Source: Zerene cesonia (Eukaryota; Arthropoda; Insecta; Lepidoptera; Pieridae). Taken from it: a stretch of DNA of 64,000 nt. Of this stretch, positions 1 through 10,341 are shown in pieces. The position numbers and the translations under genes are program-made. Position 1 is the stretch's first letter. Every line of letters starts with the position of its first letter. The notes beneath the pieces are model-generated. The model did no database searches. It was not told the DNA's origin and saw nothing but the letters and a program-made list of their open reading frames with translations. The stretch is taken from NCBI RefSeq assembly GCF_012273895.1, contig NC_052126.1, positions 5,469,218 to 5,533,217 on the forward strand. Direction: 5' to 3'.

Positions 1-40
1 CCACTTAATTCCGTTGAACGAGACAAATTAAAAGGCAAAA

Positions 41-1282
41 ATGACAGCCCCAAATGACGGCGATCACCTCTGCTTCGGTGATAAAAACATCGGCTTGACA
101 ACAATAAGCAACTGGCAGAAACACAACAGCGATATACTTAAAGGTGACATTATAGGAAAAACTGATAAAAACACGTCGATAACAAAAAATTGCATCGTTA
201 AAGTGAACCAGACATCCTGCAACGATTTCAGCGACAGCACAGATCAACTCAAGCACAGATCTAGACACATCAACTATTGGAAATCTGAATTGGAGCGAGC
301 AATACGGGACATCGACGCAGAAATCAACGTACTGGAGAATCTACGTCAACAATTAAAAAACGCTATGGACACATTGAAGATCCCAGAATACATAACAGAA
401 GAATGCCTTAACTTAAGGCGTAATAGAATGCAATCTGACACGGTTTATGACGAGCCAGAAGACGCACTCTTCAACGAGTCAATATTAATAGAAAATGTCA
501 AAAGATTACAATCGGACATGTTAAGAGACATCGACGGTCAAATGATCATGAATATAGCCGCGAAAGAAGCCCTAGAACGCGACTGGAGCAATAAATATAT
601 AGCGTTCAAATACGAAACTCACAATTCCGAACTGCAAACTAAATCCACCAATGTCAAAGACTCAGCCGGTGCTACGAGACTATGCGAAGGACAGTCCGAC
701 GTGCAATCGTGGGAACAGTTCACAGTGAACGCGCTACAACAATTCAAAACAGCAATAGACAAATCGAAGGCGCTCAGAGAAAGAGTGGACGCGAGTCTCA
801 TAAATTCCGCACGCGATTTGCGTTCCCAAGACGTAGCTGTTAACAAAGCGTTAAGTGCGAGAATCGCACGCACCGATCAAGTGAGAATCGAACTGGAGAA
901 TCAATTGAAACTGACGCTGGCGAAGATAGTCGAAACGGAGAACATCATGGAGACGTTGCATGAAGAAATGCTAAAGGTATCGCAGAGGATTCAGGTGGCA
1001 CAAACGAGATTGAACGTTAAGAACTGCAGGCCGAACGTCGAAAATTGCAGGGAGGGCTCTCTGATTGGTTTGATTGAGGAAATACGCGATCTGAATGACA
1101 GCATGAGCCTGTTGCAGCGGCGCAGTTTGGAGACGGAGAAGTTGAGGGCCGAATTGTTACATGAAAGGGGGCAATTGGAGAATGAAATTATCGTAAAGAA
1201 AAAAACACTGCACATAGATAACGAGCGGTGTTTATATTTGCGATCGCACTTTCAGTCCGCCGAAAAGTTATGCGGGTTTTAG
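41..1282 (+). CDS. Tektin family protein, tektin-1-like (413 aa, intronless)
   Basis: Tektins are coiled-coil filament proteins that lie inside the doublet microtubules of cilia and sperm flagella; in insects they are expected mainly in testis. The frame is a single uninterrupted 413-codon ORF, close to the usual tektin length of 390-450. It shows the heptad-rich coiled-coil composition throughout, a conserved block near residues 110-140 (pattern ITEECLNLRRNR) that matches tektin-1 best as I know the family, and the tektin signature nonapeptide at residues 330-338. That signature reads RPNVENCRE instead of the usual RPNVELCRD, so two positions differ. The start is the first ATG, in an A-rich context; the 40 bases upstream do not exclude a longer 5' part outside the window. 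The lack of introns contrasts with the other genes here and fits a testis-expressed retrocopy or simple intron loss. Assignment to tektins is secure; the subtype is less so. Confidence 0.9.
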   Translation: MTAPNDGDHLCFGDKNIGLTTISNWQKHNSDILKGDIIGKTDKNTSITKNCIVKVNQTSCNDFSDSTDQLKHRSRHINYWKSELERAIRDIDAEINVLENLRQQLKNAMDTLKIPEYITEECLNLRRNRMQSDTVYDEPEDALFNESILIENVKRLQSDMLRDIDGQMIMNIAAKEALERDWSNKYIAFKYETHNSELQTKSTNVKDSAGATRLCEGQSDVQSWEQFTVNALQQFKTAIDKSKALRERVDASLINSARDLRSQDVAVNKALSARIARTDQVRIELENQLKLTLAKIVETENIMETLHEEMLKVSQRIQVAQTRLNVKNCRPNVENCREGSLIGLIEEIRDLNDSMSLLQRRSLETEKLRAELLHERGQLENEIIVKKKTLHIDNERCLYLRSHFQSAEKLCGF

Positions 1283-1378
1283 GTTGTAAGGAAAGAATCT
1301 CTTGCCATCTTTTGTCTTCTCTTGTCACTCTTAGGTTGCGTCATAATATTAATATGCACTATATAATTGCGTAACATA

Positions 1379-1384
1379 AATAAA
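1379..1384 (+). terminator. Likely polyadenylation signal of the tektin gene
   Basis: AATAAA lies about 97 bases after the tektin stop codon. A second AATAAA is at 1484-1489. Either could serve; the choice is inference. Confidence 0.5.
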
Positions 1385-1582
1385 ACAATTGTTGTCTGAA
1401 GCACTTCTTGAAATACATATGAAGAAATATACATTATTTTGAGATGCACCCTATCAGGTTTTACTGACAAGTAATGATTGAAAAATAAAATTCTCAAAAA
1501 CTCTCCGACATACTATACTGCTCCAGAATCGCTAAAGTAAATGCAAAAAGTAACAGGCCACGTTCTGTTCTTGTCAAGTTTA

Positions 1583-2582
1583 NNNNNNNNNNNNNNNNNN
1601 NNNNNNNNNNNNNNNNNNNNNNNNNNNNNNNNNNNNNNNNNNNNNNNNNNNNNNNNNNNNNNNNNNNNNNNNNNNNNNNNNNNNNNNNNNNNNNNNNNNN
1701 NNNNNNNNNNNNNNNNNNNNNNNNNNNNNNNNNNNNNNNNNNNNNNNNNNNNNNNNNNNNNNNNNNNNNNNNNNNNNNNNNNNNNNNNNNNNNNNNNNNN
1801 NNNNNNNNNNNNNNNNNNNNNNNNNNNNNNNNNNNNNNNNNNNNNNNNNNNNNNNNNNNNNNNNNNNNNNNNNNNNNNNNNNNNNNNNNNNNNNNNNNNN
1901 NNNNNNNNNNNNNNNNNNNNNNNNNNNNNNNNNNNNNNNNNNNNNNNNNNNNNNNNNNNNNNNNNNNNNNNNNNNNNNNNNNNNNNNNNNNNNNNNNNNN
2001 NNNNNNNNNNNNNNNNNNNNNNNNNNNNNNNNNNNNNNNNNNNNNNNNNNNNNNNNNNNNNNNNNNNNNNNNNNNNNNNNNNNNNNNNNNNNNNNNNNNN
2101 NNNNNNNNNNNNNNNNNNNNNNNNNNNNNNNNNNNNNNNNNNNNNNNNNNNNNNNNNNNNNNNNNNNNNNNNNNNNNNNNNNNNNNNNNNNNNNNNNNNN
2201 NNNNNNNNNNNNNNNNNNNNNNNNNNNNNNNNNNNNNNNNNNNNNNNNNNNNNNNNNNNNNNNNNNNNNNNNNNNNNNNNNNNNNNNNNNNNNNNNNNNN
2301 NNNNNNNNNNNNNNNNNNNNNNNNNNNNNNNNNNNNNNNNNNNNNNNNNNNNNNNNNNNNNNNNNNNNNNNNNNNNNNNNNNNNNNNNNNNNNNNNNNNN
2401 NNNNNNNNNNNNNNNNNNNNNNNNNNNNNNNNNNNNNNNNNNNNNNNNNNNNNNNNNNNNNNNNNNNNNNNNNNNNNNNNNNNNNNNNNNNNNNNNNNNN
2501 NNNNNNNNNNNNNNNNNNNNNNNNNNNNNNNNNNNNNNNNNNNNNNNNNNNNNNNNNNNNNNNNNNNNNNNNNNNNNNNNNN
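1583..2582. other. Assembly gap of exactly 1000 N
   Basis: The run is exactly 1000 N, a placeholder length, so the true distance is unknown. The missing 3' exons of ARMC6 (about 150-190 residues by comparison with the vertebrate protein) should lie here or nearby, because they are not found between the gap and the tektin gene. Confidence 0.98.
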
Positions 2583-2658
2583 ATTGAAGGTGCAGTAATC
2601 AATGAATGTGGCAGGCTTTTTTGTAAATGTGAACTGTGTCCTTTGTTGGAAATTCATA

Positions 2659-2659
2659 A

Positions 2660-2702
<43 letters not shown>

Positions 2703-2703
2703 A
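2659..2703. repeat. (AAAT)n microsatellite
   Basis: About eleven tandem copies of a four-base AAAT unit, directly next to the outermost copy of the ARMC6 exon-end array. Confidence 0.95.
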
Positions 2704-2866
2704 CTCAACAGGTTCCCAACCTGCTGAATGACAGCGACGTTTATTGATGCATAATGAATGAATGATTGCAAAAAAAGACCCCAAAAACTCACAGCTTCCC
2801 AGCCTGCTGAATAACAACGACGTCCATTGATGCGTGATGAATTAAAAAAAAATTCACAAAACTCAC
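2704..2866 (-). repeat. Two extra tandem copies of the ARMC6 exon 6 end plus splice donor
   Basis: An 18-base core, read on the minus strand as CAGCAGGCTGGGAAGCTG, ends ARMC6 exon 6 at 2866-2883. It recurs at 2792-2809 (perfect) and at 2709-2726 (three changes), so the spacings are 74 and 83 bp. The similarity extends about 15-20 bases on the coding side and into the start of the intron. The middle copy keeps the GTGAGT donor; the outer copy has TTGAGT and would not splice. All three copies can encode a peptide of the form V-x-Q-Q-x-G-x-L. The exon side is the ancestral gene sequence, so the array most likely arose by local tandem duplication across the exon-intron border. Confidence 0.7.
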
Positions 2867-3877
2867 AGCTTCCCAGCCTGCTGAACCACAGCGGCGTTCT
2901 CGAAGTTATCAGCGAGCACTGTAAACAGCACGTCGCCGCCGCGCTCCGCCACCGCGGCGCACAGCTCGTGCCGCACCAGCAGGCTCGCCGACGTCAGCAT
3001 CAGCTCCGAGACCAGCGGCGGCTTTGTGTTCTCTGCGGTGGGATAAAAAAATCAAAAAAAAAATACCAAAAAATCCAAAAAATTTCGAAAAAATACCAAA
3101 TTCCGTCACTTTTGAGAACCTTTCTTTTTTATTCATTTACATACATAACTGATCCCTTTTACATACACCTGTGTGTGTGTGTATATGTTTATGTGTGATA
3201 GGGAAGCTCTTGACTACCATCTCGCCTGCTGGTAAGCGTAGATTTAGTCTAAAGTCGAAGGTACCTGTTCACTCTACCTTTGAATATCTTTCACAAAAAC
3301 ACCCACTCAGAGCATTCGACTGTTCAATTGTACAGTTTAAATAGAAGACCTTTCAACAGAAGCGTCAGTGGTTCCAGCAAGTGCAGGCCGAGCTCTCGCG
3401 CCCTCTCGTGCGCTTTGCCGAACTCCAAGCGGATGTCGTCGTCCAACGTTAGCCGTCGGATTACTTGTAGTGTTTCGCTCAATAGCTGAAACGAAATGTG
3501 GATGTTTTTTTAACTTGTTGACAGATGTGAAACGCGATTTCAGTATATTATTCAAGTAATCAACTCAAGTTGATGCATTGATCTCTTAAAATTATACTAG
3601 CTGTGACCCGCGGTTGAAACCGCGTAAGCGTGCTGGGTAACCGTATCCCGTAGGAATATCGATATAAAAAGTGCCTATTTGTGTTTTCAGTTGTCCAGCT
3701 ATCTACGAAGCAAAATAGTATTATTATTCACCAATAGATGTCAGGAAAAAAAAAACACGAATAAAACACGAATATGACATTTTCTAAAAAAAAATCCTAG
3801 CTAGATCGATTTATCGCCCCCGAAACCCCCTGTATACTAAATTTCATGAAAATCGTTGGAGCCGATTCCGGGATTCC

Positions 3878-3935
<58 letters not shown>

Positions 3936-6545
3936 CTTGGATGATTTCTTGGATGATTCTGTCGGACTTTTGTTACATTTATTTATTTAATACTTTATTG
4001 CACACACAGAAGATAGAGAAATACAGAAAGAACAACAACATGTACAAATCGCTGTCTTATCGCTAGGCAGTGATCTCTTCCAGACTACCAAATGCAATGC
4101 ATAGGAAGAGATATTTAAGGGAGGTGGGTGAGAAAATAATAAGCCAACAGAAGAAGTGAACTGGGAACTAAACTGTCATTTATTCATATAAAATAAATAA
4201 CAAAAATTATCATTTCACAACTCATAATTTCAGTGTATTCTACCCCAAAATCTGTAAAAAGTCATTTGAATTCAGAACCTCTTGAATATTTGGGATGTAA
4301 TAAATTTATAAATAAGAGAAAATGGTTGAAAACGAATATATTATTCATACATATTGTTTGTATATATACCGGCATATATTGAAACCATATCAATAAAGGA
4401 TATATTAATTTTACCTTTATGTTTCCTTTGATTTTCAGCAGTGTTTTTAAATTCTCAATAATGTCTTTTGCGAATATCTTCTGCCTGTTTATTTCGTGTT
4501 TCAGACAACACACACTTATCCATTTCAGTGTTGCTATCAATATTTCCTGGTTCTCCACATTATCTAATATGCTGAAAATTAAATAATTAATAGTAAAACA
4601 GTTTACAGAGCTTCAAATCCTTTAGCTATGGATTTTCAAACAATGCGTCAAATACATATATTGATTTTTGGCTTTTACTCCATAACTCTGTTAGTTTTTT
4701 AACCAATTGATAAGATTCTTTTTGAAGTGAAACTTCTTTAGAATCGTTGTGATTTCAAACCTGATGCAACAGAAAAAACAACAGGTAAGAGACACAAATA
4801 CAAAAATGTGTAGAATGAAGCCAGCAAAGAATGAGACAAATATACATACTATTTTAGATTAACGTTCTCTCCTCTTTGTTAAATATATGCATCTCATTCT
4901 TTTGTCGATTTACTGAAGTTTCACTTCTATCGTGTGTGAATCGCACACACACCTTTTTCATGTTTGATAGGAAATTGTTTTTATTTAGTCCCATTTTAGA
5001 ATCTAGAGAAATAAAAAGTTCGTGATTGAGCAATGGTTGGCACAGTCATAACATGGCATTGAAGAAGCTATTGAAAGCTTCTTTTTTATGGAACCCGAGT
5101 GACGCGAGTCCGACCTGAACTTGACCAATTTTATTTACATAATTCTTATACAATAAGAACTAATTTTAATCCGATTTCAAAAAAGGAGAAGATTCTTAAT
5201 TGGACTGTTATTTTTTTGTGTTTGTTACCTCTCATATCTTTTTACTAGGTGAACCGATTTTGATGATTCTTTTTTTGAATAAGAAAACTGGTCCATCTGT
5301 GGTCACATTTGAATTTAGTTCTGCCACTTTGGCTTAATTTACACAGCATATATAAAAATTAGTTTCTCAAAAACATACCTTTTAATTAAATCTATCCCTT
5401 TCGATTCAAGTAAGTCCGGCTGACTGTCCATAAGTGCTATTAAACTTGCTAAAACTCTCTTAAGAAATGCAATCTCTTCTTTTTCATTGGGTGATTGTAT
5501 GTATGAATTGTAGGAGGCACTTAATAATTCTAGAAGTATGTTATATGCCCCTTCCTTCCCTGCTCTCACTCTATGTGCTATGTCTTTGTTGCATTCAGCC
5601 TGTCATCATATAAAAGTAATTCAATTGTTAAATTTAAAAAAGTCATGTAAATTATAAAGAAAATTTATGGAAATAAACTGTTTTCAAAAATTATTATACC
5701 CCTTAGTGGATATTACAGAAATTTTATAACATTTTGATGGTGTATAAAATTTAATATTATGTTATAAGATTAGTGAAACTTCACTAACTCCATTTAAACT
5801 TATTCTGTACTTCTTTTAACATTTGCAATATTTTAAGAGACAAACACAAGAAATTACTATATTAAGAGTGTTTACATATAACTATAAAATTCTTAGGAAC
5901 ACTTTAACTGTACCGATAATTGTAAATACTGATATTCCTGCCTGCCTGTGTCATTCTATTAAATTATAATTTAAATTAAGCATACATTTATTATAAATTA
6001 AATGAACACATACTATTAACACATCAAGTTCCTTTGATATTGCTTCATTATGATTTTTTGGTAATTCCTTCAATTTTGATACAGTTACACTCACTAAATG
6101 ATTATCACCTGCACCCAGGCTCAAATCCCGAATGATATTTGACAAGTCCACACCCTGAAAAAAGTACTAAATTTAAAAGTTTGTACTATAGGTACTAAAT
6201 ATTATGTTTTTCTTCATTGAAATTGAAAGAACGAAAAGCTTGTAGTAATTAAGGCAAAAAAAATACAATAAAAAAATTAAAGAAAAAAGCAAAAAAGAAA
6301 TACTAAAAAAATGCTGATGCGAGTCCTTTGTCATAAAGGGGACCAACTAAGTACATTATATATACTTAAAGTATCAGTAACACCAGTTACATGAACTTTT
6401 CATATAAAGAAGCAAATAAACATAATACCTGAGCTTCAAATTGTGCTACTGCTTCTTTTATAGCATCTTCAGGTGCCATATCGAATTCTTCAATATTCTC
6501 CCGCACCACTTCGTCATACGTTTCCTGACTTATTATACGAACCAT
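2867..6545 (-). CDS. ARMC6: Armadillo repeat-containing protein 6 homologue, 3' end lost in gap
   Basis: Six coding exons were traced on the minus strand: 6545-6429, 6154-6014, 5599-5379, 4571-4415, 3485-3350 and 3032-2867. They join in frame to give about 312 residues, then exon 6 stops after two bases of a codon at a GTGAGT donor. Hallmarks of ARMC6 are the N-terminal block with ENIEEF and the run FEAQGVDLSNI across the exon 1/2 junction, then LKHEINRQ, then TLDDDIRLEFGKAH. I recognise these from the vertebrate protein, which is roughly 475-500 residues long, so the C-terminal armadillo repeats are missing here, probably in the N gap. The protein is a helical-repeat scaffold whose cellular role is poorly known. 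Exon 6 is strikingly GC-rich compared with its neighbours. The introns carry a (TA)n run, a Helitron fragment and a copy of a three-copy repeat. The gene shares a promoter region with CHMP4 and is convergent with the tektin gene. Confidence 0.88.
3597..3720 (-). mobile_element. Truncated Lep1-type Helitron fragment
   Basis: It starts with CTAG next to a degenerate CCGCGG block and continues through the conserved 'GTATCCCGTAGGAATATCG' and 'AGTTGTCCAGCT' segments, then stops before the 5' half of the element. It lies in ARMC6 intron 4. Confidence 0.7.
3889..3933. repeat. (TA)n microsatellite
   Basis: About 21 uninterrupted TA units in ARMC6 intron 4, directly following 'CGATTCCGGGATTCCAAT', a common end of another lepidopteran repeat. 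Confidence 0.95.
3975..4130 (-). mobile_element. Possible non-LTR retrotransposon 3' tail
   Basis: The stretch contains 'TCTTATCGCTAGGCAGTGAT' and 'CTCTTCCAG', which on the minus strand resemble the tail motif 'CTGGAAGAAATCGC...GCGATAAGGCCGCC' seen at 21.17, 22.17, 47.4 and 50.25 kb. It is decayed; the assignment is by similarity only. Confidence 0.35.
4724..4958 (+). repeat. Copy 1 of a ~230-bp interspersed repeat
   Basis: It runs from 'GAAGTGAAACTTC' through 'GATTTCAAACCTGATGCAAC' and 'AAAATGTGTAGAATGA' to 'GTGTGTGAATCGCACACACA'. Closely similar copies lie at 49388-49598 (reverse) and 61056-61250. It has no ORF. The GAAGTGAAACTTC block recurs near the far end in inverted form, suggesting a MITE-like element. 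It lies in ARMC6 intron 3. Confidence 0.75.
5085..5145. repeat. Fragment of a common lepidopteran repeat
   Basis: 'GGAACCCGAGTGACGCGAGT' followed by 'CCGACC...CTTGACCAATTTT' resembles, reading in the opposite direction, the block at 50735-50765 (TTGGTCAAGTACGAGTCGGC). I infer a shared dispersed element of unknown class. Confidence 0.35.
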
Positions 6546-7280
6546 TTTCAAAGTTAAGTATCAATAACTGTAAATTTTTCTGTTATTTGCAGATTAATTT
6601 CGCTAAAATAAATTCATTTATCAACAGCAGGAATTTGAAAGCCGATCAAACAGTTTGACACTTGACTGCTTGATTCATCTGTTAAAAAAAAGCAAAAGTG
6701 TAATTGTCATTGTCATTGTCACTAAACACATGTTCATGCACATATTATTGCAAAATATATTGAAGACGTATTGCAAAATACAGTTATTGTGAATTAGCTG
6801 TTATGTTGGTATAAGATGTAATAAAATTGCTTCAATAAGATATGAAAAATTGATTCATATATTTTTATTATAGTATGTGTATCCACTTTTTATTAACATT
6901 TTACTTTGACAGTGACGGTAATCTGATGGTTCTGTGTTTCGCTGGACGATCTTTAAATTTAAACACGATTACATATAAATACGAATCCATTATCTTTAAA
7001 TAATAAAAATCTTTAAATCCAGTAACTAATAAAGTCATAATTCATAAAATAGTAGGTTTGAGTAACATACTAGTCATTGTCTCTTAAAAATAATTTGCTT
7101 TTAGAATATTACAGTAACGTTCCACTTTGCAATCATTGTTACATGGATGACGCATACCCTATACAAAAGCAGTGAATAAATGTTATGTGTAAATTCAGAT
7201 TCTCTAATCTCTATGCGTAATTAGTTCAATCTTGTGATAGAGGGTTTTGTTTTCATCTAGCGTAATAAGAACTAAACAAA
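6546..7280. promoter_or_regulatory. Divergent promoter region between ARMC6 and CHMP4
   Basis: The two start codons face away from each other across 735 bp, so promoters for both genes should lie here unless 5' UTR introns place them elsewhere. It is AT-rich, has a short (GTCATT)n stretch near 6706-6720, and shows no clear TATA box at a defined spacing. Role is inferred from layout only. Confidence 0.45.
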
Positions 7281-10201
7281 ATGAGTTTCCTTGGTAAGCT
7301 CTTCGGAGGCAAGAAAGAGGAGAAGGGACCAACAACACACGAAGCTATACAGAAATTACGTGAGACTGAAGAGCTGTTAATCAAAAAACAGGAGTTTCTA
7401 GAGAAGAAAATAGAAGGAGAAATACAAACGGCTAGAAAAAATGGCACTAAAAATAAAAGGGGTTAGTAATGACTATAAATTCTTTTCTCTGAAATCAAGA
7501 TCATGCTGACGTCTTTTTCCTTATAATAGCTATATATACTATGTCGTATGTGCTTTGTTGACATCCGTATCGCTATTCTTTGTAGGTGTCCTATCTAAAT
7601 CCAACCTACATACAGATGAAATTATGTTTAATATCATCCTCTAATCTAAATCAGCATTGTTTAATTTTAAATGTTTTGCCTTGTATTAAAAGTAAAACAA
7701 GAATGAGTCATAATTGGAAAACAATTATTTTGTTATTTGTGTTTATAAATGTGACTCGGTCCTTAACTATTACATATCATTGCTGTCTATAGATATATAT
7801 GTAAATAAATAAATAAAATCAAATAAATATTCTATTAAATTAAAATAAATGACCTTGATGAATTATTTAGTCCTAAATGGATCATGTATATCATGTATTA
7901 TGCTCATTTTCTTAATAATGTCCATATTTGTTGAATCATTTTACTCACTTTAATTTTATAGCAGTTTAGTGAATGTGAACATTAGTGAGCAACTTAAAAA
8001 TTGATAATAAATAGATTGTATCTATAAGGTTCGCTTGCATGGTCAATGTAAGTTTTCATGGTGAAAACTTACATCCCCTGTTTTTTCCCCTAAGGGGTAG
8101 AATATATCCAAATTCTTTCTTAGCAGACTTTATAGCAGCTATCTGCATGTCAAAATTTCAGCTTGTTTGTTAGTTTGGGCTGTGCTTTGATAGATCAATC
8201 AGTCCCCTTCAAGCTCCACTTTTTTTAGCTGATAAGTATGACATTTGACATAGGTAATTTGTCTTTTCGGTATTCCCTATGAAACATGAACTATGCGGCT
8301 TAAACCAGAGTATATTTTTTCCTTTTATCAGTTAAAAATTCATTGCTCCTTTTGAATTTCGTATAACAGCGGCGATCGCTGCGCTGAAACGTAAGAAACG
8401 TTACGAGAAACAGCTGACACAGATTGACGGGACGCTCACACAAATCGAGGCGCAGAGAGAGGCGCTGGAGGGCGCCAACACTAATGCCCAAGTATTGAAT
8501 ACTATGCGGGAAGCGGCAAATGCAATGAAATTGGCGCATAAGGATATGTGAGTATTTTTTTCTCTATTATGTCATTGCAGGCTACCAAGCTTATGGTTCG
8601 TCAGATGGTAAGTGATCGCCACCGGCCATGAACACAGAGTACCTCTGCTGATGCGTAACCCATTGTTAAGGGGTAAGGGAAAAAGAAGGGATTGAGTACT
8701 GGAATAAAGCAATGGACTGTGACAGGTCATGAAAAGGAAACAGGCTTCCAATACACATAGATGTTTTAACATTATCTTCATGTGACTGGACAGTTTCAGT
8801 TGAATGTTAGTGTAACAGAGCGGCTCTGATTGCAGAGATTTGTATGTTATTGTTACATTAGGATGTATGCGATTTCTGATGGAGTGTCGTAAGATGTTCT
8901 ACTTCCACTCTCAAATTCTATGTAATTTCTGATTCAACTTGTAACTCAGATCAGTCTGTGTTTTTAGGTGTCCATATCATAGCAAGTTAGGTTCATTAGT
9001 TCATTACACAATGGTTTGTTCGTTGGCCTCGTTCGTTGTTATACTTAATATGGCATTGTTCTAATCTTAAATTCAACAAAATTCAATCCCATTTCCAGCG
9101 ACGTGGACAAAGTGCACGATATAATGGACGACATCGCCGAACAGCACGACATCTCGCGTGAGATCACGGAGGCGATCAGCAACAACGTGGCGTTCCCCAA
9201 CGACATCGATGAGGACGAACTCGAGAGGGAGCTGGAGGAGTTGGAGCAGGTATGCGCTTTGTTTTGTTTTGTAATAATAATAATAAGTCTTTATTCATCA
9301 TCATCAGCCCATATATGTTCCCACTGCCATTACAATCCATCCTCACAAAATAAGCATAAGGACAGTCAATAAATCCTTACATATAGAAATTATCCCTCCA
9401 AAAACTTCAATTATATCACATTCATGATAAACCTTTTTAAGGACAATTGATAAAATCCTGACATAATAAAATTTCTGTTTAAATCTGTCAAACCCCTAAC
9501 TAATGGCCACTATCACATTTCCAGGAGGAACTAGACAAGGAAATGATTGGTATCAACGTACCATCGGACAACCTACCAGACGTTCCTACCGCAGAGCTGG
9601 CCACCGATAAGCCCAAACCTAGCAAATCTAAGGAGACTGGTGAGAAATTTGTATCTGATATATGTTCGGTGCTTGTTCATTTTAATATGGGTGTTAAAAA
9701 CCTAACGTAACTTCCCACCGTGCTTTGTTGTGTATGAAGATGAGCTGGATTCATGAAACATGTATAAGAAAGAATGAAATTTATTGTCAACTATAGTCTT
9801 CCTCAATGATTGGACTATCTTACACTGAAAGAATTTATCAAATCGGACCAAAAGTTCCTGAGATTAGTGCGTTCAAACGAACATATAAACAAACGAACTC
9901 TTCAGCTTTATAATATTAGTATAGATTAAAACGCACGAAAACTGCAAATAAACAGCAAGATTAAAGATTATCCGTCTCTCTCTCGCACTTAACCCGAAAA
10001 TAGAACGATTGTGCTTAGATTCGTCATTAGAAAGAGACAGATAGCGTACCTCGATGTTCTCTCTGTCTCTAAACGACATTTCGTTGTAAATAGTTGTTAT
10101 GTTGCGTTATCTACTTTATAATGCTTCAGTTGGTTTTTAATCTTTATTTTTTTTCAGAGGACGACAAAGAATTCGCGCTTCTACAATCCTGGGCTACATA
10201 A
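7281..10201 (+). CDS. CHMP4: Charged multivesicular body protein 4 (ESCRT-III, Snf7/Shrub), 222 aa
   Basis: CHMP4 polymerises on membranes as the main ESCRT-III filament in multivesicular body formation, cytokinetic abscission and membrane repair. Five exons join in frame: 7281-7461, 8370-8547, 9099-9249, 9525-9639 and 10158-10201, giving 222 residues, matching the usual length of about 224. The N-terminus MSFLGKLFGGKKEEKGP is the membrane-inserting ANCHR-type helix of the family, followed by basic helices 1 and 2 (ALKRKKRYEKQLTQI), the acidic EELEQEELDK block, and a C-terminal amphipathic helix FALLQSWAT that binds ALIX/Bro1 in known members. Splice joins recreate R-A-A-I-A-A-L between exons 1 and 2 and H-K-D-I-D-V-D-K between exons 2 and 3. 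In Drosophila the gene is shrub (shrb). It is divergent from ARMC6. Introns hold a non-LTR tail and a Helitron-like fragment. Identification is secure. Confidence 0.96.
8566..8766 (-). mobile_element. Non-LTR 3' tail / SINE-like repeat in CHMP4 intron 2
   Basis: On the minus strand it ends '...CATCTGACGAACCATAAG...GACATAAT', the tail block shared with at least eight other places in the window (16.7, 19.7, 20.5, 41.0, 46.9, 52.5, 55.3 and 57.0 kb). It begins only about 20 bases after the exon 2 donor. Confidence 0.65.
9785..9925 (-). mobile_element. Helitron-like fragment in CHMP4 intron 4
   Basis: 'ACACTGAAAGAATTTATCAA', 'ATCGGACCAAAAGTTCCTGA' and 'GCTTTATAATATTAGTATAG' match the interior and 5' end of a Helitron-like family also seen at 32371-32550 and 45737-45913. 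The CTAG end is missing. Confidence 0.5.
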
Positions 10202-10335
10202 GAAACTCAATATTATTGTGCTTGTGATAAAATGCAATTCATAATTAAACTGGCATGCATACTGCTTAAATAATTTCTCAGTATATAATATCTGTTATAG
10301 GGATTGTACATTGTTCATATAAGAATTTGTTTAGT

Positions 10336-10341
10336 AATAAA
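10336..10341 (+). terminator. Likely polyadenylation signal of CHMP4
   Basis: AATAAA about 135 bases after the CHMP4 stop, followed by a T-rich stretch. Confidence 0.6.

Noticed and set aside
1013..1054. Apparent tandem repeat NVKNCR / NVENCR in the tektin signature
   Set aside because: The spacing to the preceding conserved TRL is the same as in tektin-1, so nothing was inserted; the similarity is probably chance.
1494..2792. Long open frames on both strands across 1494-2792
   Set aside because: They run through 1000 N and are artefacts of the gap; the real bases on either side show no homology.
2827..3198. 123-codon plus-strand frame
   Set aside because: It is antisense to ARMC6 exon 6, and its apparent length comes from the GC-rich exon.
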